Below are positions 28,692 through 37,825 of a stretch of 42,544 nucleotides of DNA, piece by piece. The DNA comes from an uncultured Psychromonas sp. GTDB lineage: Bacteria > Pseudomonadota > Gammaproteobacteria > Enterobacterales > Psychromonadaceae. The notes beneath the pieces were generated by a model. That model worked only from the letters and a program-made list of their open reading frames with translations. It was not told the DNA's origin and did not search any database. Position numbers and translations under genes: made by a program. The first letter of the stretch is position 1, and every line of letters begins with the position of its first letter. The stretch covers positions 1-42,544 of the forward strand of contig NZ_CANLFB010000033.1 of the NCBI RefSeq assembly GCF_947489755.1, written 5' to 3'.

Positions 28692-29192
28692 CTAATGACT
28701 AGACGGTAAAACCCAGTCTTTACGTGCGAAGTGACAAGTATAACCGTTAGGTAATCGCTCTAAATAATCTTGATGTTCAGACTCTGCTTCCCAGAAACCC
28801 CCTGCTGGTTCTAATTCAGTCACAACAACACCTGGCCATAAACCTGATGCATTAACATCTGAAATAGTTCTAATAGCCTCTTGTAACTGACTTTCCGAAG
28901 TATAATAGATAGCAGAACGGTATGAAGCGCCCAGATCATTGCCTTGTCTTAATTCTGTTGTTGGATCGTGTATTTGAAAGAAAAATTCTAGCAACTTTCT
29001 AAAGCTCATTACTTCATTATCAAATATTATTTCAATGCCTTCAGCATGATTACCATGATCACGGTAAGTCGCATTTGCTACTTCACCACCGGTATAACCA
29101 ACTCGCGTTGATTGAACACCAGGTAATTTACGTATCAAATCCTGCATTCCCCAAAAGCAACCACCTGCTAATACTGCAATTTCTTGACTCAT
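28692..29192 (-). CDS. msrA: peptide methionine sulfoxide reductase MsrA
   Basis: MsrA reduces the S form of methionine sulfoxide in oxidised proteins. The 166-residue product has the catalytic motif GGCFWGMQ (Cys near residue 13), the GYTGGE segment, NHAEGIEI and the EHQDYLER segment near the end. Cysteine 148 (YTCHF) may be a recycling cysteine. It is the short single-domain form. The cfa terminator lies upstream and a bidirectional one downstream, so it is its own transcript, though its role fits the neighbouring oxidative-stress cluster. Confidence 0.96.
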   Translation of the reverse strand: MSQEIAVLAGGCFWGMQDLIRKLPGVQSTRVGYTGGEVANATYRDHGNHAEGIEIIFDNEVMSFRKLLEFFFQIHDPTTELRQGNDLGASYRSAIYYTSESQLQEAIRTISDVNASGLWPGVVVTELEPAGGFWEAESEHQDYLERLPNGYTCHFARKDWVLPSSH

Positions 29193-29248
29193 TATAATTC
29201 CCTAGTTGTTTTGTAAGTTAATTAACGAAATAAATTAACTTGGCTAAA

Positions 29249-29274
29249 TAAAAAAGTCGAACGTTTGTTCGACT
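29249..29274 (-). terminator. terminator of the cfa-containing transcript
   Basis: AGTCGAAC (29255-29262) and GTTCGACT (29267-29274) form an 8-bp stem with loop GTTT. On the minus strand a T run (29254-29249) follows. It lies 28 bases past the cfa stop. Confidence 0.88.
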
Positions 29275-29301
29275 CATTAGCTTATCAATTTTTAAATATT
29301 A

Positions 29302-30540
29302 CTACTTTCTTGCCACTAAGTGAACCGTACTAATAGAGCGCTCTAGAAAAGCGCCTTCGCAGTAAGCAAAATAATATAACCAAAGGCGTTTAAACTCTTC
29401 ATCGTAACCATGTTGTGTTAATTCATTCCACGAAGCCAGGAAGTTCGTACGCCAATCCGCTAAGGTCTTAGCATAATCTAAACCAATATCGTGTAAGCCT
29501 TCTATCACTAAATCACTGCTTGTTGTCAACTGCTGAGACAAGACGTTAACAGAAGGTAAAAAACCGCCAGGGAATATATAACGCTGTATAAAATCGACAT
29601 TATTTTTATAATGGTCAAAACGTTGATCGGCAATAGTGATTGATTGAATAAGTAATTTCCCCCCTTCTTTCAAACGTGCATTACACTGTTCGAAGAAACT
29701 TGGCAAAAACGCATATCCAACGGCTTCAATCATTTCGATTGAAACAACTTTATCAAAGGTCCCCGTTAATTCTCGATAATCTTTTTTCAATAATGTAATA
29801 TTTTCTTCTAACTTTAATGCCTTAACTCTTTGCTCAGCATACTCAAATTGTGCATCTGAAATAGTCGTAGTGGTGACTTTACAACCATAATGTTGAGCTG
29901 CATAAATAGCTAAGCCACCCCATCCGGTTCCAATCTCTAATAAGTGATCCTCTTTTGTTAATGCTAATCTGTCACAAATAGTTTTAAGCTTATATAACTG
30001 CGCGTATTCTAATGAGGTAGTTTCAGAGGGATATATAGCCGACGAATACATCATTTGAGGATCAAGAAAACGAGTGTAAAGTTCATTACCAAGATCATAA
30101 TGCGCTAAAATATTACGCTTCGAGCCTGATTGGGTATTACGGTTCTGCCAGTGACTGATTGCATTCTTAATTTTATTAAGTATTGATTTATTTGAATCTA
30201 ACTTATCGGTTTGCTGCTGAGCTTTAGCAAAAATTCGAATTACCTGTGTTAAGTTCGGGCTACTCCACTTCCCAGCTATAAACGCTTCTGCTACACCAAT
30301 ACTTCCACCTTTCACAAAATCACGATACAGGCTCATATCATGGATGTGTATTTTTGCCTTAAGCGTACTGTCATCTGCATCTTGTAATGTATTTTCAGGG
30401 AAAAAAAGATGCTCAGAACCTTCAACAACCTCTAACTGGCCATAACTCAGTTTTAAAAATACAGAATGGACTAATGAACGACAGCGTTTGTCAAACCAAT
30501 TTGTTGTTTCTACTGCTGTAACATTTTGTATTTCTTCCAT
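29302..30540 (-). CDS. cfa: cyclopropane-fatty-acyl-phospholipid synthase family methyltransferase
   Basis: Transfers a methylene or methyl group from SAM to the double bond of unsaturated acyl chains in membrane phospholipids. The 412 residues (E. coli Cfa 382) have an N-terminal lipid-binding domain, the motif I SAM loop LLEIGTGWGGLAIYAA near residue 200, DKVVSIEMIEAVGYAF, QRYIFPGGFLP, and the C-terminal LYYFAYCEGAF segment with the conserved cysteine. In Rhodobacter sphaeroides the RpoE-ChrR regulon includes Cfa-like enzymes, one of which (UfaM) makes methylated furan-fatty-acid precursors. This gene ends the sigma/ChrR cluster, beside DUF1365 and an FAD oxidoreductase, so it could be either a true Cfa or a UfaM-like enzyme. 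Confidence 0.92.
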   Translation of the reverse strand: MEEIQNVTAVETTNWFDKRCRSLVHSVFLKLSYGQLEVVEGSEHLFFPENTLQDADDSTLKAKIHIHDMSLYRDFVKGGSIGVAEAFIAGKWSSPNLTQVIRIFAKAQQQTDKLDSNKSILNKIKNAISHWQNRNTQSGSKRNILAHYDLGNELYTRFLDPQMMYSSAIYPSETTSLEYAQLYKLKTICDRLALTKEDHLLEIGTGWGGLAIYAAQHYGCKVTTTTISDAQFEYAEQRVKALKLEENITLLKKDYRELTGTFDKVVSIEMIEAVGYAFLPSFFEQCNARLKEGGKLLIQSITIADQRFDHYKNNVDFIQRYIFPGGFLPSVNVLSQQLTTSSDLVIEGLHDIGLDYAKTLADWRTNFLASWNELTQHGYDEEFKRLWLYYFAYCEGAFLERSISTVHLVARK

Positions 30541-30573
30541 TGAATTCTCCTAGAATGTAAACTTTATAACGCT

Positions 30574-31362
30574 TTAATTAATTTTCTGATAGCCGATAAA
30601 AGGTATTCTTTTAATAAACAACTTTAATGCTTGCCAATAAATACCAATCACTATCTTTCCTGTCATAATTGGAATTTTCGCCCAAACATGAAATAAATTT
30701 CGTTTACTGAATGCTTTTTTCTTTAAGATTAAACTGGCTTCAAATAGTTTAGTCACCTCGCCATTCTTTTTATTAGTTCGCTTATTCTCTATTTTCACTA
30801 ATAATTTATCACTGTTCACCTCTGGTGATTTGATATGCCATATATAACTCATATCAAGATCCATAAAAGGTGATACCTGAAAAACTTTATCACTTGTTTT
30901 ATCTTGTTCTAATAAATCAACTAAATAATAGTGTCGTTCATTCCAAGGTGTATTGCTTACTTCAGCCAACATTTGTGTACAATTGTCGTCTTTATCGTAG
31001 CAAAAATAAAAGTTAGCCGGGCTAAAGTAGATTCCAAAACACCTGACTTGAACTAACATTACTATTCTTTCAATATCAGGATAACCATTCAGTTGATTAA
31101 CTTTATCTTTTATACGCTGAGATAATGAATTAGGTTCACTTCTTAGGTAATCTTTCTCAACGAAACGCAATGGGTGATACCAGGAAAAACCAAAGACGCC
31201 TTGTCCCTTATCAGCATGTTCAACCTCATCAACATCTAATGCCAGCATAAATAAGGTGGTATTAAAACTATGATTTTTAGGCAAAAAACGTTTATGAATA
31301 ACGTGGCCCACGTAAATGTTACTTTGACTAAATACGGTAGAGGTTGATTTAACAGAAGACAT
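30574..31362 (-). CDS. DUF1365 family protein
   Basis: A 262-residue protein of the DUF1365 family, which is commonly found next to FAD amine-oxidase-like proteins and Cfa-type methyltransferases in bacteria. Landmarks are IYVGHVIHKRFLPKNHSFN, FMLALDVDEVE, RCFGIYFSPANFYFCYD, LAEVSNTPWNERHYYLV and VSPFMDLDMSYIW. No catalytic residues are known. A C-terminal hydrophobic stretch suggests loose membrane contact. It starts 5 bases after the FAD gene and lies 33 bases before cfa. A role in acyl-chain modification is inferred from this fixed company. Confidence 0.93.
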   Translation of the reverse strand: MSSVKSTSTVFSQSNIYVGHVIHKRFLPKNHSFNTTLFMLALDVDEVEHADKGQGVFGFSWYHPLRFVEKDYLRSEPNSLSQRIKDKVNQLNGYPDIERIVMLVQVRCFGIYFSPANFYFCYDKDDNCTQMLAEVSNTPWNERHYYLVDLLEQDKTSDKVFQVSPFMDLDMSYIWHIKSPEVNSDKLLVKIENKRTNKKNGEVTKLFEASLILKKKAFSKRNLFHVWAKIPIMTGKIVIGIYWQALKLFIKRIPFIGYQKIN

Positions 31363-31367
31363 GACGG

Positions 31368-32642
31368 CTATTTACTCGCAAATGCATCAAGAAAACAATC
31401 AAAACGCTGCGCAACTTCAACAGCACTTCTAACACCGTCTTCATGAAAACCACTATGCCAATATGCACCGGCAAAATGTGTATGATGTTTGCCGCAAATA
31501 AGATCTCGTTGGTGTTGCGCTCTAATAGATGCTGAAGAAAAAATTGGATGATGATAATTATATTCTTTTAATATTTTATCTGGGTCAATATCTTGCTTCT
31601 GATTCAATGTGACACAGAAAGTATGGTCGCTATAAAAACCTTGTAATATATTCATATTGTAAGTCACACTGGCAGGCTTAGATCGATCTTGACTCAATTG
31701 ATAATTCCAACTTGCCCAAGCAGCTTCCCTGTCTGGCAATAGACTAACATCTGTATGCAAAATGACAGAGTTCTCGCTGTAAGGCATATCTGATAACAAT
31801 GCCTCTTCATCTTCAGTGGCGTCACTTAAGAGCAACAGAGCTTGATCGGAATGACAAGCAATAACCACTTCGTCAAAGGTTTGTTTATCATCGGGATGAT
31901 CAAAATGAATTTGAACCTTATTATCATTACGCGTGATGCCCAAAATATTAGCATTAAGATGAATGTTATCTTTAAAGGGCGCGCATAGCGGTGCTAAGTA
32001 ACTTCTTGACCCATTTGGGATAACATACCATTGCGGTCTATCTGCAATATTCAATAACCCATGATGATGGAAAAATTGAACAAAAAATCTAAATTCAAAC
32101 TCTTCCATCTGCTCTAATGAACTTGACCAAATAGCAGCGCCCATTGGCAAAATATAATGTTCAGCAAAGAAAGCGCTGAATTTATGCTCGGTTAAAAATT
32201 CACCTAACGTTAACCCTGGTAGATAAACGTCTGCTTCGAAGATACCTTTACACAATTTATTGAATCGTAAGATCTCTTTGACCAATAACCAAAATTTAGG
32301 GTTAAGTAAGTTTCGTCTTTGCGCAAATAAAGTATTTAGGTTATGTCCATTATACTCCAAGCCAGTATGGCAATTATGGACTGAGAAACTCATCTCAGTG
32401 GCTTTTTTACCAATGCCGATTTCATCGAGTAACGCTAAGTAATTAGGATATGTTTTATCATTAAACACAATAAAACCTGTATCGATTGCGTAAGGTATTC
32501 CGTCTTTTTCTATATCGACAGTCGCAGTATGTCCGCCAATATAATCATTTTTTTCAAATACAGTAACATTATGTTTTTTAGATAATAAATAGGCAGATGT
32601 AAGACCAGAAATACCTGAACCAATAATTGCAATATTTTTCAT
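31368..32642 (-). CDS. FAD-dependent oxidoreductase (amine-oxidase-like, COG2907 type)
   Basis: A 424-residue flavoprotein with the dinucleotide-binding motif IIGSGISGLTSAYLLS at the N-terminus and YIGGHTATV soon after. DTGFIVFND and the C-terminal FAGAYWHSGFHEDGVRSAVE flavin segment follow. Related proteins sit in the ChrR regulon of alphaproteobacteria, where UfaD desaturates methylated acyl chains, so a fatty-acid desaturase or oxidase role is plausible but not shown. I chose the ATG at 32642 because AAAGGA lies 9 bases upstream and the product then starts MKNIAIIGSG. The longer frame from 32675 would overlap the SDR gene. Confidence 0.92.
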   Translation of the reverse strand: MKNIAIIGSGISGLTSAYLLSKKHNVTVFEKNDYIGGHTATVDIEKDGIPYAIDTGFIVFNDKTYPNYLALLDEIGIGKKATEMSFSVHNCHTGLEYNGHNLNTLFAQRRNLLNPKFWLLVKEILRFNKLCKGIFEADVYLPGLTLGEFLTEHKFSAFFAEHYILPMGAAIWSSSLEQMEEFEFRFFVQFFHHHGLLNIADRPQWYVIPNGSRSYLAPLCAPFKDNIHLNANILGITRNDNKVQIHFDHPDDKQTFDEVVIACHSDQALLLLSDATEDEEALLSDMPYSENSVILHTDVSLLPDREAAWASWNYQLSQDRSKPASVTYNMNILQGFYSDHTFCVTLNQKQDIDPDKILKEYNYHHPIFSSASIRAQHQRDLICGKHHTHFAGAYWHSGFHEDGVRSAVEVAQRFDCFLDAFASK

Positions 32643-32647
32643 GAAAG

Positions 32648-33364
32648 TTAATCCTTTACGATAATTTTCTGCCAAACAAAATCAGGCAATAATGAAATAG
32701 CTTTTAGTAATAACGTTAAACGTTTGGGAAAGTGCGCATATGATTTTCGTTTTTTAATGGCCGTTATAATACGAGAAGCCGCTTCATCACTAGACAGTAA
32801 AAATGGCATTGAGAAATCATTTTTGTCAGTAAGAGGTGTTTTGATGAAGCCAGGATGGATTAACGTGACATCAATACCTTCTTTTATTAAATCTAACCGT
32901 AAACTTTTAGCTAAGTAATCGACACCCGCTTTAGAAGCTCCGTACGCTTCACTTCTTTGAAAAGGTAACAGTGTTGCGCTAGAACTTACAAACACGACTT
33001 GTCCGCCCTCTTTTACTTTAGGTAATAAGGACTGCAATATCCAACCTAATGAAATTAGATTAGTTTGAATAACATCTGCAAATAACTCACCATCAAAATG
33101 TTTAGCATCATCAATATAACGGCAGTTTCCTGCATTTAAGAGTAATACATCTAAAGAATCAATAGTGCGTGCGACCTCTTCTATTGCTAGCTTATCAGTC
33201 ATATCAAAACAACATGTTTGAAAAGCTTTGTCAGACATCGCATCAAGTTGTTGTTGATTTCTTCCGCAAGCAATGACCTTTTCACCTTGTTTAGTATATT
33301 GTTCAAACAATGAGTAACCAATGCCTGAGGTCGACCCTGTAATTAAGATTGTTTTATCAGACAT
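32648..33364 (-). CDS. short-chain dehydrogenase/reductase
   Basis: A 238-residue Rossmann-fold NAD(P) oxidoreductase. The nucleotide motif TGSTSGIGYS is near residue 9, NAGN near residue 77, the catalytic serine in VFVSSSA, and YGASK supplies the Tyr and Lys. The C-terminus is somewhat hydrophobic. It starts at the base where the NTF2-like gene stops and ends 5 bases before the FAD gene, so it belongs to the same transcript. The substrate is unknown. Confidence 0.93.
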   Translation of the reverse strand: MSDKTILITGSTSGIGYSLFEQYTKQGEKVIACGRNQQQLDAMSDKAFQTCCFDMTDKLAIEEVARTIDSLDVLLLNAGNCRYIDDAKHFDGELFADVIQTNLISLGWILQSLLPKVKEGGQVVFVSSSATLLPFQRSEAYGASKAGVDYLAKSLRLDLIKEGIDVTLIHPGFIKTPLTDKNDFSMPFLLSSDEAASRIITAIKKRKSYAHFPKRLTLLLKAISLLPDFVWQKIIVKD

Positions 33365-33798
33365 TATTTAGCCGCCTTACTTTTAATTAAGCGTATTACT
33401 TTCCCCAAAACAGGAAGTTGTTCATACAACATAGATCCTAAATCCAAGAAGTCGCGGTGATAAATAACTTTTCCTTCTTTGGCTTTGAGATGAGAACTAC
33501 CAAATACGGAAACTTCATTTCCCTTATTGAGTTTAGGATGTTGATAAGTCATTTTCCAATAAATAGCGGCTTGATTTGGCTGGGAAATAACCTCACTAAT
33601 AATAAACTGACAGCTTTCAAGGTTTTGATATAAACCTTGAAAGTACTGCTGTAGCTCATCAAGCCCTTTAATTTCATGGATGGGATCAATAAATGTGATT
33701 TCTTGGTGATAAATTGAGTTCAGTAATGCTAAATTATCAGTATTCAGCTTTTGGTAAACCGAGGTAAACTCATTTAACCAGTCAGGTTCATTATTCAT
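33364..33798 (-). CDS. NTF2/SnoaL-like small protein
   Basis: A 144-residue protein with the cone-shaped NTF2-like fold pattern: N-terminal helices, YHQEITFIDPIHEIKGLDEL, and a C-terminal sheet (AIYWKMTYQHP, VIYHRDFLDLGSML). Such proteins bind small hydrophobic ligands or act as isomerases. It lies between phrB and the SDR and is coupled to the SDR by an overlap of one base. A role in handling lipid or oxidised products is only inferred. Confidence 0.88.
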   Translation of the reverse strand: MNNEPDWLNEFTSVYQKLNTDNLALLNSIYHQEITFIDPIHEIKGLDELQQYFQGLYQNLESCQFIISEVISQPNQAAIYWKMTYQHPKLNKGNEVSVFGSSHLKAKEGKVIYHRDFLDLGSMLYEQLPVLGKVIRLIKSKAAK

Positions 33799-33881
33799 AT
33801 TGCCTATCCTATTAAAAATTAATGCTAAAATTGACGCTTTAAAGTAAAGACAGTTTATCTTTACACTAAAGCGATATACGC

Positions 33882-35270
33882 TTATTTGTAAAAGGCTAAG
33901 GCATTTAATCTGGCTTCTTTATGATCAACAATCGCAGGCCAATAAATTGATAAGTTCTGAAGCTTAATATGTTTATGTGGAAAGTGAATCTGTTTGTCAG
34001 GTATTTTACTTAGCTCTGGTAAGTACTTACGAATAAACGTTCCTTTAGGATCAAATCTTTCGCTCTGTGTAATAGGGTTAAAAATTCTGAAGTAAGGTTG
34101 AGCATCACACCCAGTACTCGAAGCCCACTGCCAACCGCCATTATTAGAAGCTAAGTCGCCGTCTATCAAATGCTGCATAAAATACTTTTCACCTAAGCGC
34201 CAATCGATTAAAAGATGCTTTGTTAAAAAGCTAGCGACGACCATGCGTAATCGATTATGCATCCACCCTGTTTGATTGAGTTGCCTCATTGCGGCATCGA
34301 CTAATGGATACCCTGTTTTTCCCTCACACCATGCAGTGAAAAGCTTTTCATCATAAGGCCACATTGCTTGATGGTATTTTTCGTTAAAACATTGATGTTT
34401 GCATAATCGAGGCTGATCGAACATTAAATGGCGGTAAAACTCACGCCATATAATTTCATTTAACCAACAAAATTCCTCACTATCGCTTGAAATCATAATA
34501 TCTGGGAATTGATTAAGTAACGTATTAAAAACGTGACCTGGGCTCAATACACCCGCGGCTAAATAAGGAGAAAAGCCACTGGTGCCTTTGATCGAAGGAA
34601 TATCACGAACACTTTTATAATCAGTCACTTTATCGCGATAGAATTGTGGTATTGCCTTGTCCATCACGACATTAACTAAAGGCCATTTACTAGAAATAGA
34701 GTCTGTCTCTATTGTTCCTTTTTTATTTTTTATAACGCGATTATTGATTGGCTCTACATTACCAAGATAGTTAAAACCAAATTCGCGAACATAAGTTAAC
34801 CAAGCTTTTTTAAAAGGGGTAAAAACTTTATACATTTTACCTGATTGATTAACTATTTTACCTTTCGGTACAATCACGTCAGCTTCAAACAATGTTAAAG
34901 GGATCCCCTGTTCTAGACAGGTACGATCACGCTTTACTTCGTTATATTCAAGTTCACTATTTGCTATTACGCTACTGACATCATGTTGTTGGCAATATGA
35001 TTTTAGATAATCAATTTGCGCGGTAAAATCATCAACTTCGACAATAGATAGCTCAATGTTTAATAATGCTAATTGCTCTACCAATGCTTGAGCATGGCGC
35101 TTAACAAAATCTATTTTAATCAAAGACCAATCATGAGCTAGCCATTGAGGTTCAGATATAAAGTAAATGGCTTTAGAGGGTGTTTCTGGAGAAGGTTGAT
35201 TGATAAAAAAATGTAAGGCAGGATTGTCGTTTGTTCTTAAGTCATTACGAAACCATAGTAATTGTGTCAT
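33882..35270 (-). CDS. phrB: class I CPD DNA photolyase
   Basis: PhrB uses blue light to split cyclobutane pyrimidine dimers, with FADH and an antenna chromophore. The 462 residues (E. coli 472) start with the antenna domain (TQLLWFRNDLRTNDNPALH). The FAD domain has EFCWLNEIIWREFYRHLM, GYPLVDAAMRQLNQTGWMHN, RMVVASFLTKHL and DGDLASNNGGWQWASSTGCD, ending PYFRIFNP. The position beside a sigma/ChrR pair and Cfa matches the photo-oxidative-stress regulons of other bacteria. I see no LexA box upstream, and it is probably transcribed from the sigma-gene promoter. Confidence 0.97.
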   Translation of the reverse strand: MTQLLWFRNDLRTNDNPALHFFINQPSPETPSKAIYFISEPQWLAHDWSLIKIDFVKRHAQALVEQLALLNIELSIVEVDDFTAQIDYLKSYCQQHDVSSVIANSELEYNEVKRDRTCLEQGIPLTLFEADVIVPKGKIVNQSGKMYKVFTPFKKAWLTYVREFGFNYLGNVEPINNRVIKNKKGTIETDSISSKWPLVNVVMDKAIPQFYRDKVTDYKSVRDIPSIKGTSGFSPYLAAGVLSPGHVFNTLLNQFPDIMISSDSEEFCWLNEIIWREFYRHLMFDQPRLCKHQCFNEKYHQAMWPYDEKLFTAWCEGKTGYPLVDAAMRQLNQTGWMHNRLRMVVASFLTKHLLIDWRLGEKYFMQHLIDGDLASNNGGWQWASSTGCDAQPYFRIFNPITQSERFDPKGTFIRKYLPELSKIPDKQIHFPHKHIKLQNLSIYWPAIVDHKEARLNALAFYK

Positions 35271-35379
35271 AGAGGTTAAATATTTCCTTTAATTTTCTAT
35301 TAAAAGAACACAACTTACTATTAACTAGCGTTCTGTTAATAGATAAGTCACGTTTTAATTTATTTATTAATTATCAGTA

Positions 35380-36339
35380 TTAATAAGCGTATCTTAGTCT
35401 TAACTCATCTGGATAAGGCGATAAATAAGATTGACCTTTTAAATAATCTTTTGGATATTGCATTAAATAATGATTTATCAAAGTTAATGGTGCAATCAAA
35501 GGTAATAACCCTAAACGATAACCATCAATCTGCTCACACAACTCTTTACGCTGAGCTGCGACTAAATGCTTAGAAAAATAACCTTGAATATGGGTTAGCG
35601 TATTCACATGGTTTTTACGGGTTGCTGGTATTTTAAGTGCTTCCATCAAACCTGAAATATATTGAGATGCTTTTTCAGCTAATGGCAAATCAACATCAGC
35701 CAATAACTGACCTAATTTTTTATAAGCCACTAAGTTGTGACTCATTACTGTATATTTGTAATGGCTATGGAAAGTGGTCAGTTTATGTTTTGTTAGACCC
35801 GTTGCACTAATATTTTGCCAATGTTTATAAGCATAAATACGCGCTACAAAATTTTCACGAATATGCATATCATTTAAGCGACCATTTTCTTCACAAGGCA
35901 ATAAAGGATTCGCTTCCATTATTTCTTTAGCAAAAGCACCAATTCCTTCTGACGTTAAAGAATTACCTTCAGGAGAGTAAACTTTAACACGCTCCATTCC
36001 ACAGCTTGGGCTCTTAGCACAGAAAACATAACCGCTTAAGTGTTTGGTCATTTCAGCGACTTTTTTACCATAAGCATGTAACGCTTCTGTCACATCGCCA
36101 CTACCATCAGGCCTTGCGACAGTAATTAAGTCGTCTTTTTTTATTAAACGGATGGTAGGACGCGGTATTGGTAAGCCAATCGCGACTTCAGGGCAAAAAG
36201 ATTCATATTCAACATGCTCACCCAACTCATCAATACAGAATCGAGAAGGTTTATTACTTGAATCGAACCTTACTTTTTGTCCAATTAAACAAGCACTAAT
36301 ACCAATCTTAATATCTTCTTTTGTTACCGAATAAATCAT
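35380..36339 (-). CDS. DUF523-DUF1722 fusion protein (YbgA-like)
   Basis: A 319-residue fusion. Residues 1-150 are DUF523, the family of the thiouracil desulfidase TudS, with the iron-sulfur cysteines in ISACLIGQKVRFD, ESFCPEVAIGLPIPRP and FCAKSPSCGMERVKVY. Residues from about 185 are DUF1722 (YbgA domain), with YKYTVMSHNL and the VNTLTHIQGYFS segment. In E. coli, ybgA precedes phr in the same operon, and here the fusion precedes phrB. This suggests a shared role in repair of modified pyrimidines or sulfur handling, which is inferred. Confidence 0.92.
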   Translation of the reverse strand: MIYSVTKEDIKIGISACLIGQKVRFDSSNKPSRFCIDELGEHVEYESFCPEVAIGLPIPRPTIRLIKKDDLITVARPDGSGDVTEALHAYGKKVAEMTKHLSGYVFCAKSPSCGMERVKVYSPEGNSLTSEGIGAFAKEIMEANPLLPCEENGRLNDMHIRENFVARIYAYKHWQNISATGLTKHKLTTFHSHYKYTVMSHNLVAYKKLGQLLADVDLPLAEKASQYISGLMEALKIPATRKNHVNTLTHIQGYFSKHLVAAQRKELCEQIDGYRLGLLPLIAPLTLINHYLMQYPKDYLKGQSYLSPYPDELRLRYAY

Positions 36340-36396
36340 TATTCGCTCCCTTGAATAAATAAACCGCTGCTAATCAATATATAAACATTGAACCGA

Positions 36397-37110
36397 TTAA
36401 TAGATAAAACTACCAATAGGATTCAATAATTTATTAATACCTTGAGTAAAGTGTAGTGCATCATTTGCAACTGTGTAACAAAGACAACCATTTTCCGAAA
36501 CAGGTGTATGTGTAAATGTGCCATCCAGCATAATAAAGTCGCCTTTATTATATTCACCTTCATGATCAGTAAATGAGCCATCCAATAACACCGTTAATTC
36601 AAAGCCTTTGTGAGTATGCGCTGGCACGCCACCTCCAGCATTGATATGAAGCAAGTTTGTATGGATTTCATCTTCATTTAGCTGTAAACGAGAACGAGAT
36701 AACTTGCCTACATTAGCCGTTTTTCCGAAGCCAATATTACTTAGTACCGTTGGTAATACGTATGTTTTATCTTTAAATGTGACACTTTTATCTGTTGGTT
36801 TTACAACCTCAGCGACGTCTTCTGAAAACGTAATATTACTGATCATTGAATCAAAAAGAGCATCAGATTCTAAATCATCATCAATTGAAATATCAAAATG
36901 GCTTGAACTATCTAAATTATCTAAATTATCTAAGCTAATCACATCTTCTTCGAAACTTTGTTCTGCAACTTGTTCTGTAAGCTGTAAAATTTTTTGTTGG
37001 CAAAGTGGACACATATCAGCATGAATGGTTATTGCAATAGATAATGAAGCGGGTAAGTCACCATTGACAAATGCTTCTAATAATTCAAATTTAGGATGAT
37101 GTTTAATCAT
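36397..37110 (-). CDS. chrR: ChrR-type zinc/cupin anti-sigma factor
   Basis: ChrR binds and inhibits the ECF sigma factor until singlet oxygen or related stress releases it. The 237 residues have an N-terminal anti-sigma domain with the zinc motif H-x3-C-x2-C (HADMCPLC, near residue 30) and an early His-His (KHHPKFELLEAF). A long acidic linker follows (about 55-95), then a cupin domain with HTHKGFELTVLLDG and FTHTP, which supply the metal-binding His and Glu residues. The start overlaps the end of the sigma gene by 8 bases, the classic sigma/anti-sigma arrangement. The acidic linker looks unusually long. Confidence 0.95.
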   Translation of the reverse strand: MIKHHPKFELLEAFVNGDLPASLSIAITIHADMCPLCQQKILQLTEQVAEQSFEEDVISLDNLDNLDSSSHFDISIDDDLESDALFDSMISNITFSEDVAEVVKPTDKSVTFKDKTYVLPTVLSNIGFGKTANVGKLSRSRLQLNEDEIHTNLLHINAGGGVPAHTHKGFELTVLLDGSFTDHEGEYNKGDFIMLDGTFTHTPVSENGCLCYTVANDALHFTQGINKLLNPIGSFIY

Positions 37111-37732
37111 TATCTTCTCCTAAGTGCACTTTTAATTTAGCTAACGCTAAACGTAATCTAGATTTGATCGTGCCTAATGGTAAATTAAGATGGTTTGCCA
37201 ATTGTTCTTGTGACATTTCCATCAGATAGAAGCCTTTAACAACTTCTTGTTGCGTTTCTGGCAGCGCTTCAATAACACGTAATAACTGTTTGTTTTCAAG
37301 ATGATCTTCATAAGGTTGTTCTTCAGCAGCCGCACTTTCTGCGATCGGCCAAATATCATCACTCAAATTATCTTCTCTGTTACTCTTAATTTTACGTAAT
37401 ATGTCAAAGGTAACGTTACGCATTATTGTATAAACCCAGGTTGTCGCGGCACCTTTGTCTGAATCAAACAAATGTGCTTTACGCCATACGTTACTCATGG
37501 TGTCTTGAACGACCTCATGAGATTGCGCTTCATTAGGGAATTTACTACGTGCAATACGTTGTATTTTTGGAGCAAAAAACTTAAATAAGTGAGTGAATGC
37601 TATTTTACATCTTGCATCAGCGACTTCTTTAAGCCATGCACTAAGTTGAGTGTGGTCTATTTTATCTGTCATGCTGCTAGATTTAGCATGACTAACATGT
37701 GTTGGCAAATTAGTTTGTATAGCTACCATCAT
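37103..37732 (-). CDS. rpoE: ECF sigma factor of the RpoE/ChrR type
   Basis: A 209-residue extracytoplasmic-function sigma factor of the ECF11-like group that pairs with ChrR. Region 2 is seen in FTHLFKFFAPKIQRIARSKF, VVQDTMSNVWRKAHLF and TTWVYTIMRNVTFDILRK; region 4 in LPETQQEVVKGFYLMEMSQEQLA and LPLGTIKSRLRLALAKL, which is the -35-reading helix. The start is at 37732, with GGGAATAA before it. It likely controls both flanking gene groups. Its own upstream region carries a promoter-like motif matching the one before the DUF2878 gene, which suggests self-activation. The symbol is given by analogy with Rhodobacter, not with E. coli sigma-E. Confidence 0.93.
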   Translation of the reverse strand: MMVAIQTNLPTHVSHAKSSSMTDKIDHTQLSAWLKEVADARCKIAFTHLFKFFAPKIQRIARSKFPNEAQSHEVVQDTMSNVWRKAHLFDSDKGAATTWVYTIMRNVTFDILRKIKSNREDNLSDDIWPIAESAAAEEQPYEDHLENKQLLRVIEALPETQQEVVKGFYLMEMSQEQLANHLNLPLGTIKSRLRLALAKLKVHLGEDND

Positions 37733-37760
37733 TTATTCCCAAATTTGGACTCTGGTTACT

Positions 37761-37788
37761 AATACGCGTAAAAATAATAATAAGATCA
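37761..37788 (-). promoter_or_regulatory. predicted ECF-sigma promoter of the sigma-chrR-phrB-cfa transcript
   Basis: On the minus strand TGATCT (37788-37783) is followed after 16 bases by CGTATT (37766-37761), about 30 bases before the sigma start codon. The TGATC core resembles the -35 element of RpoE-ChrR promoters, and CGTATT is a usual ECF -10. The same pair with the same spacing occurs at 40231-40204. Confidence 0.65.
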
Positions 37789-37825
37789 CTGATGGATATA
37801 AAAAGTTTAAATTAATTGAATAAAC

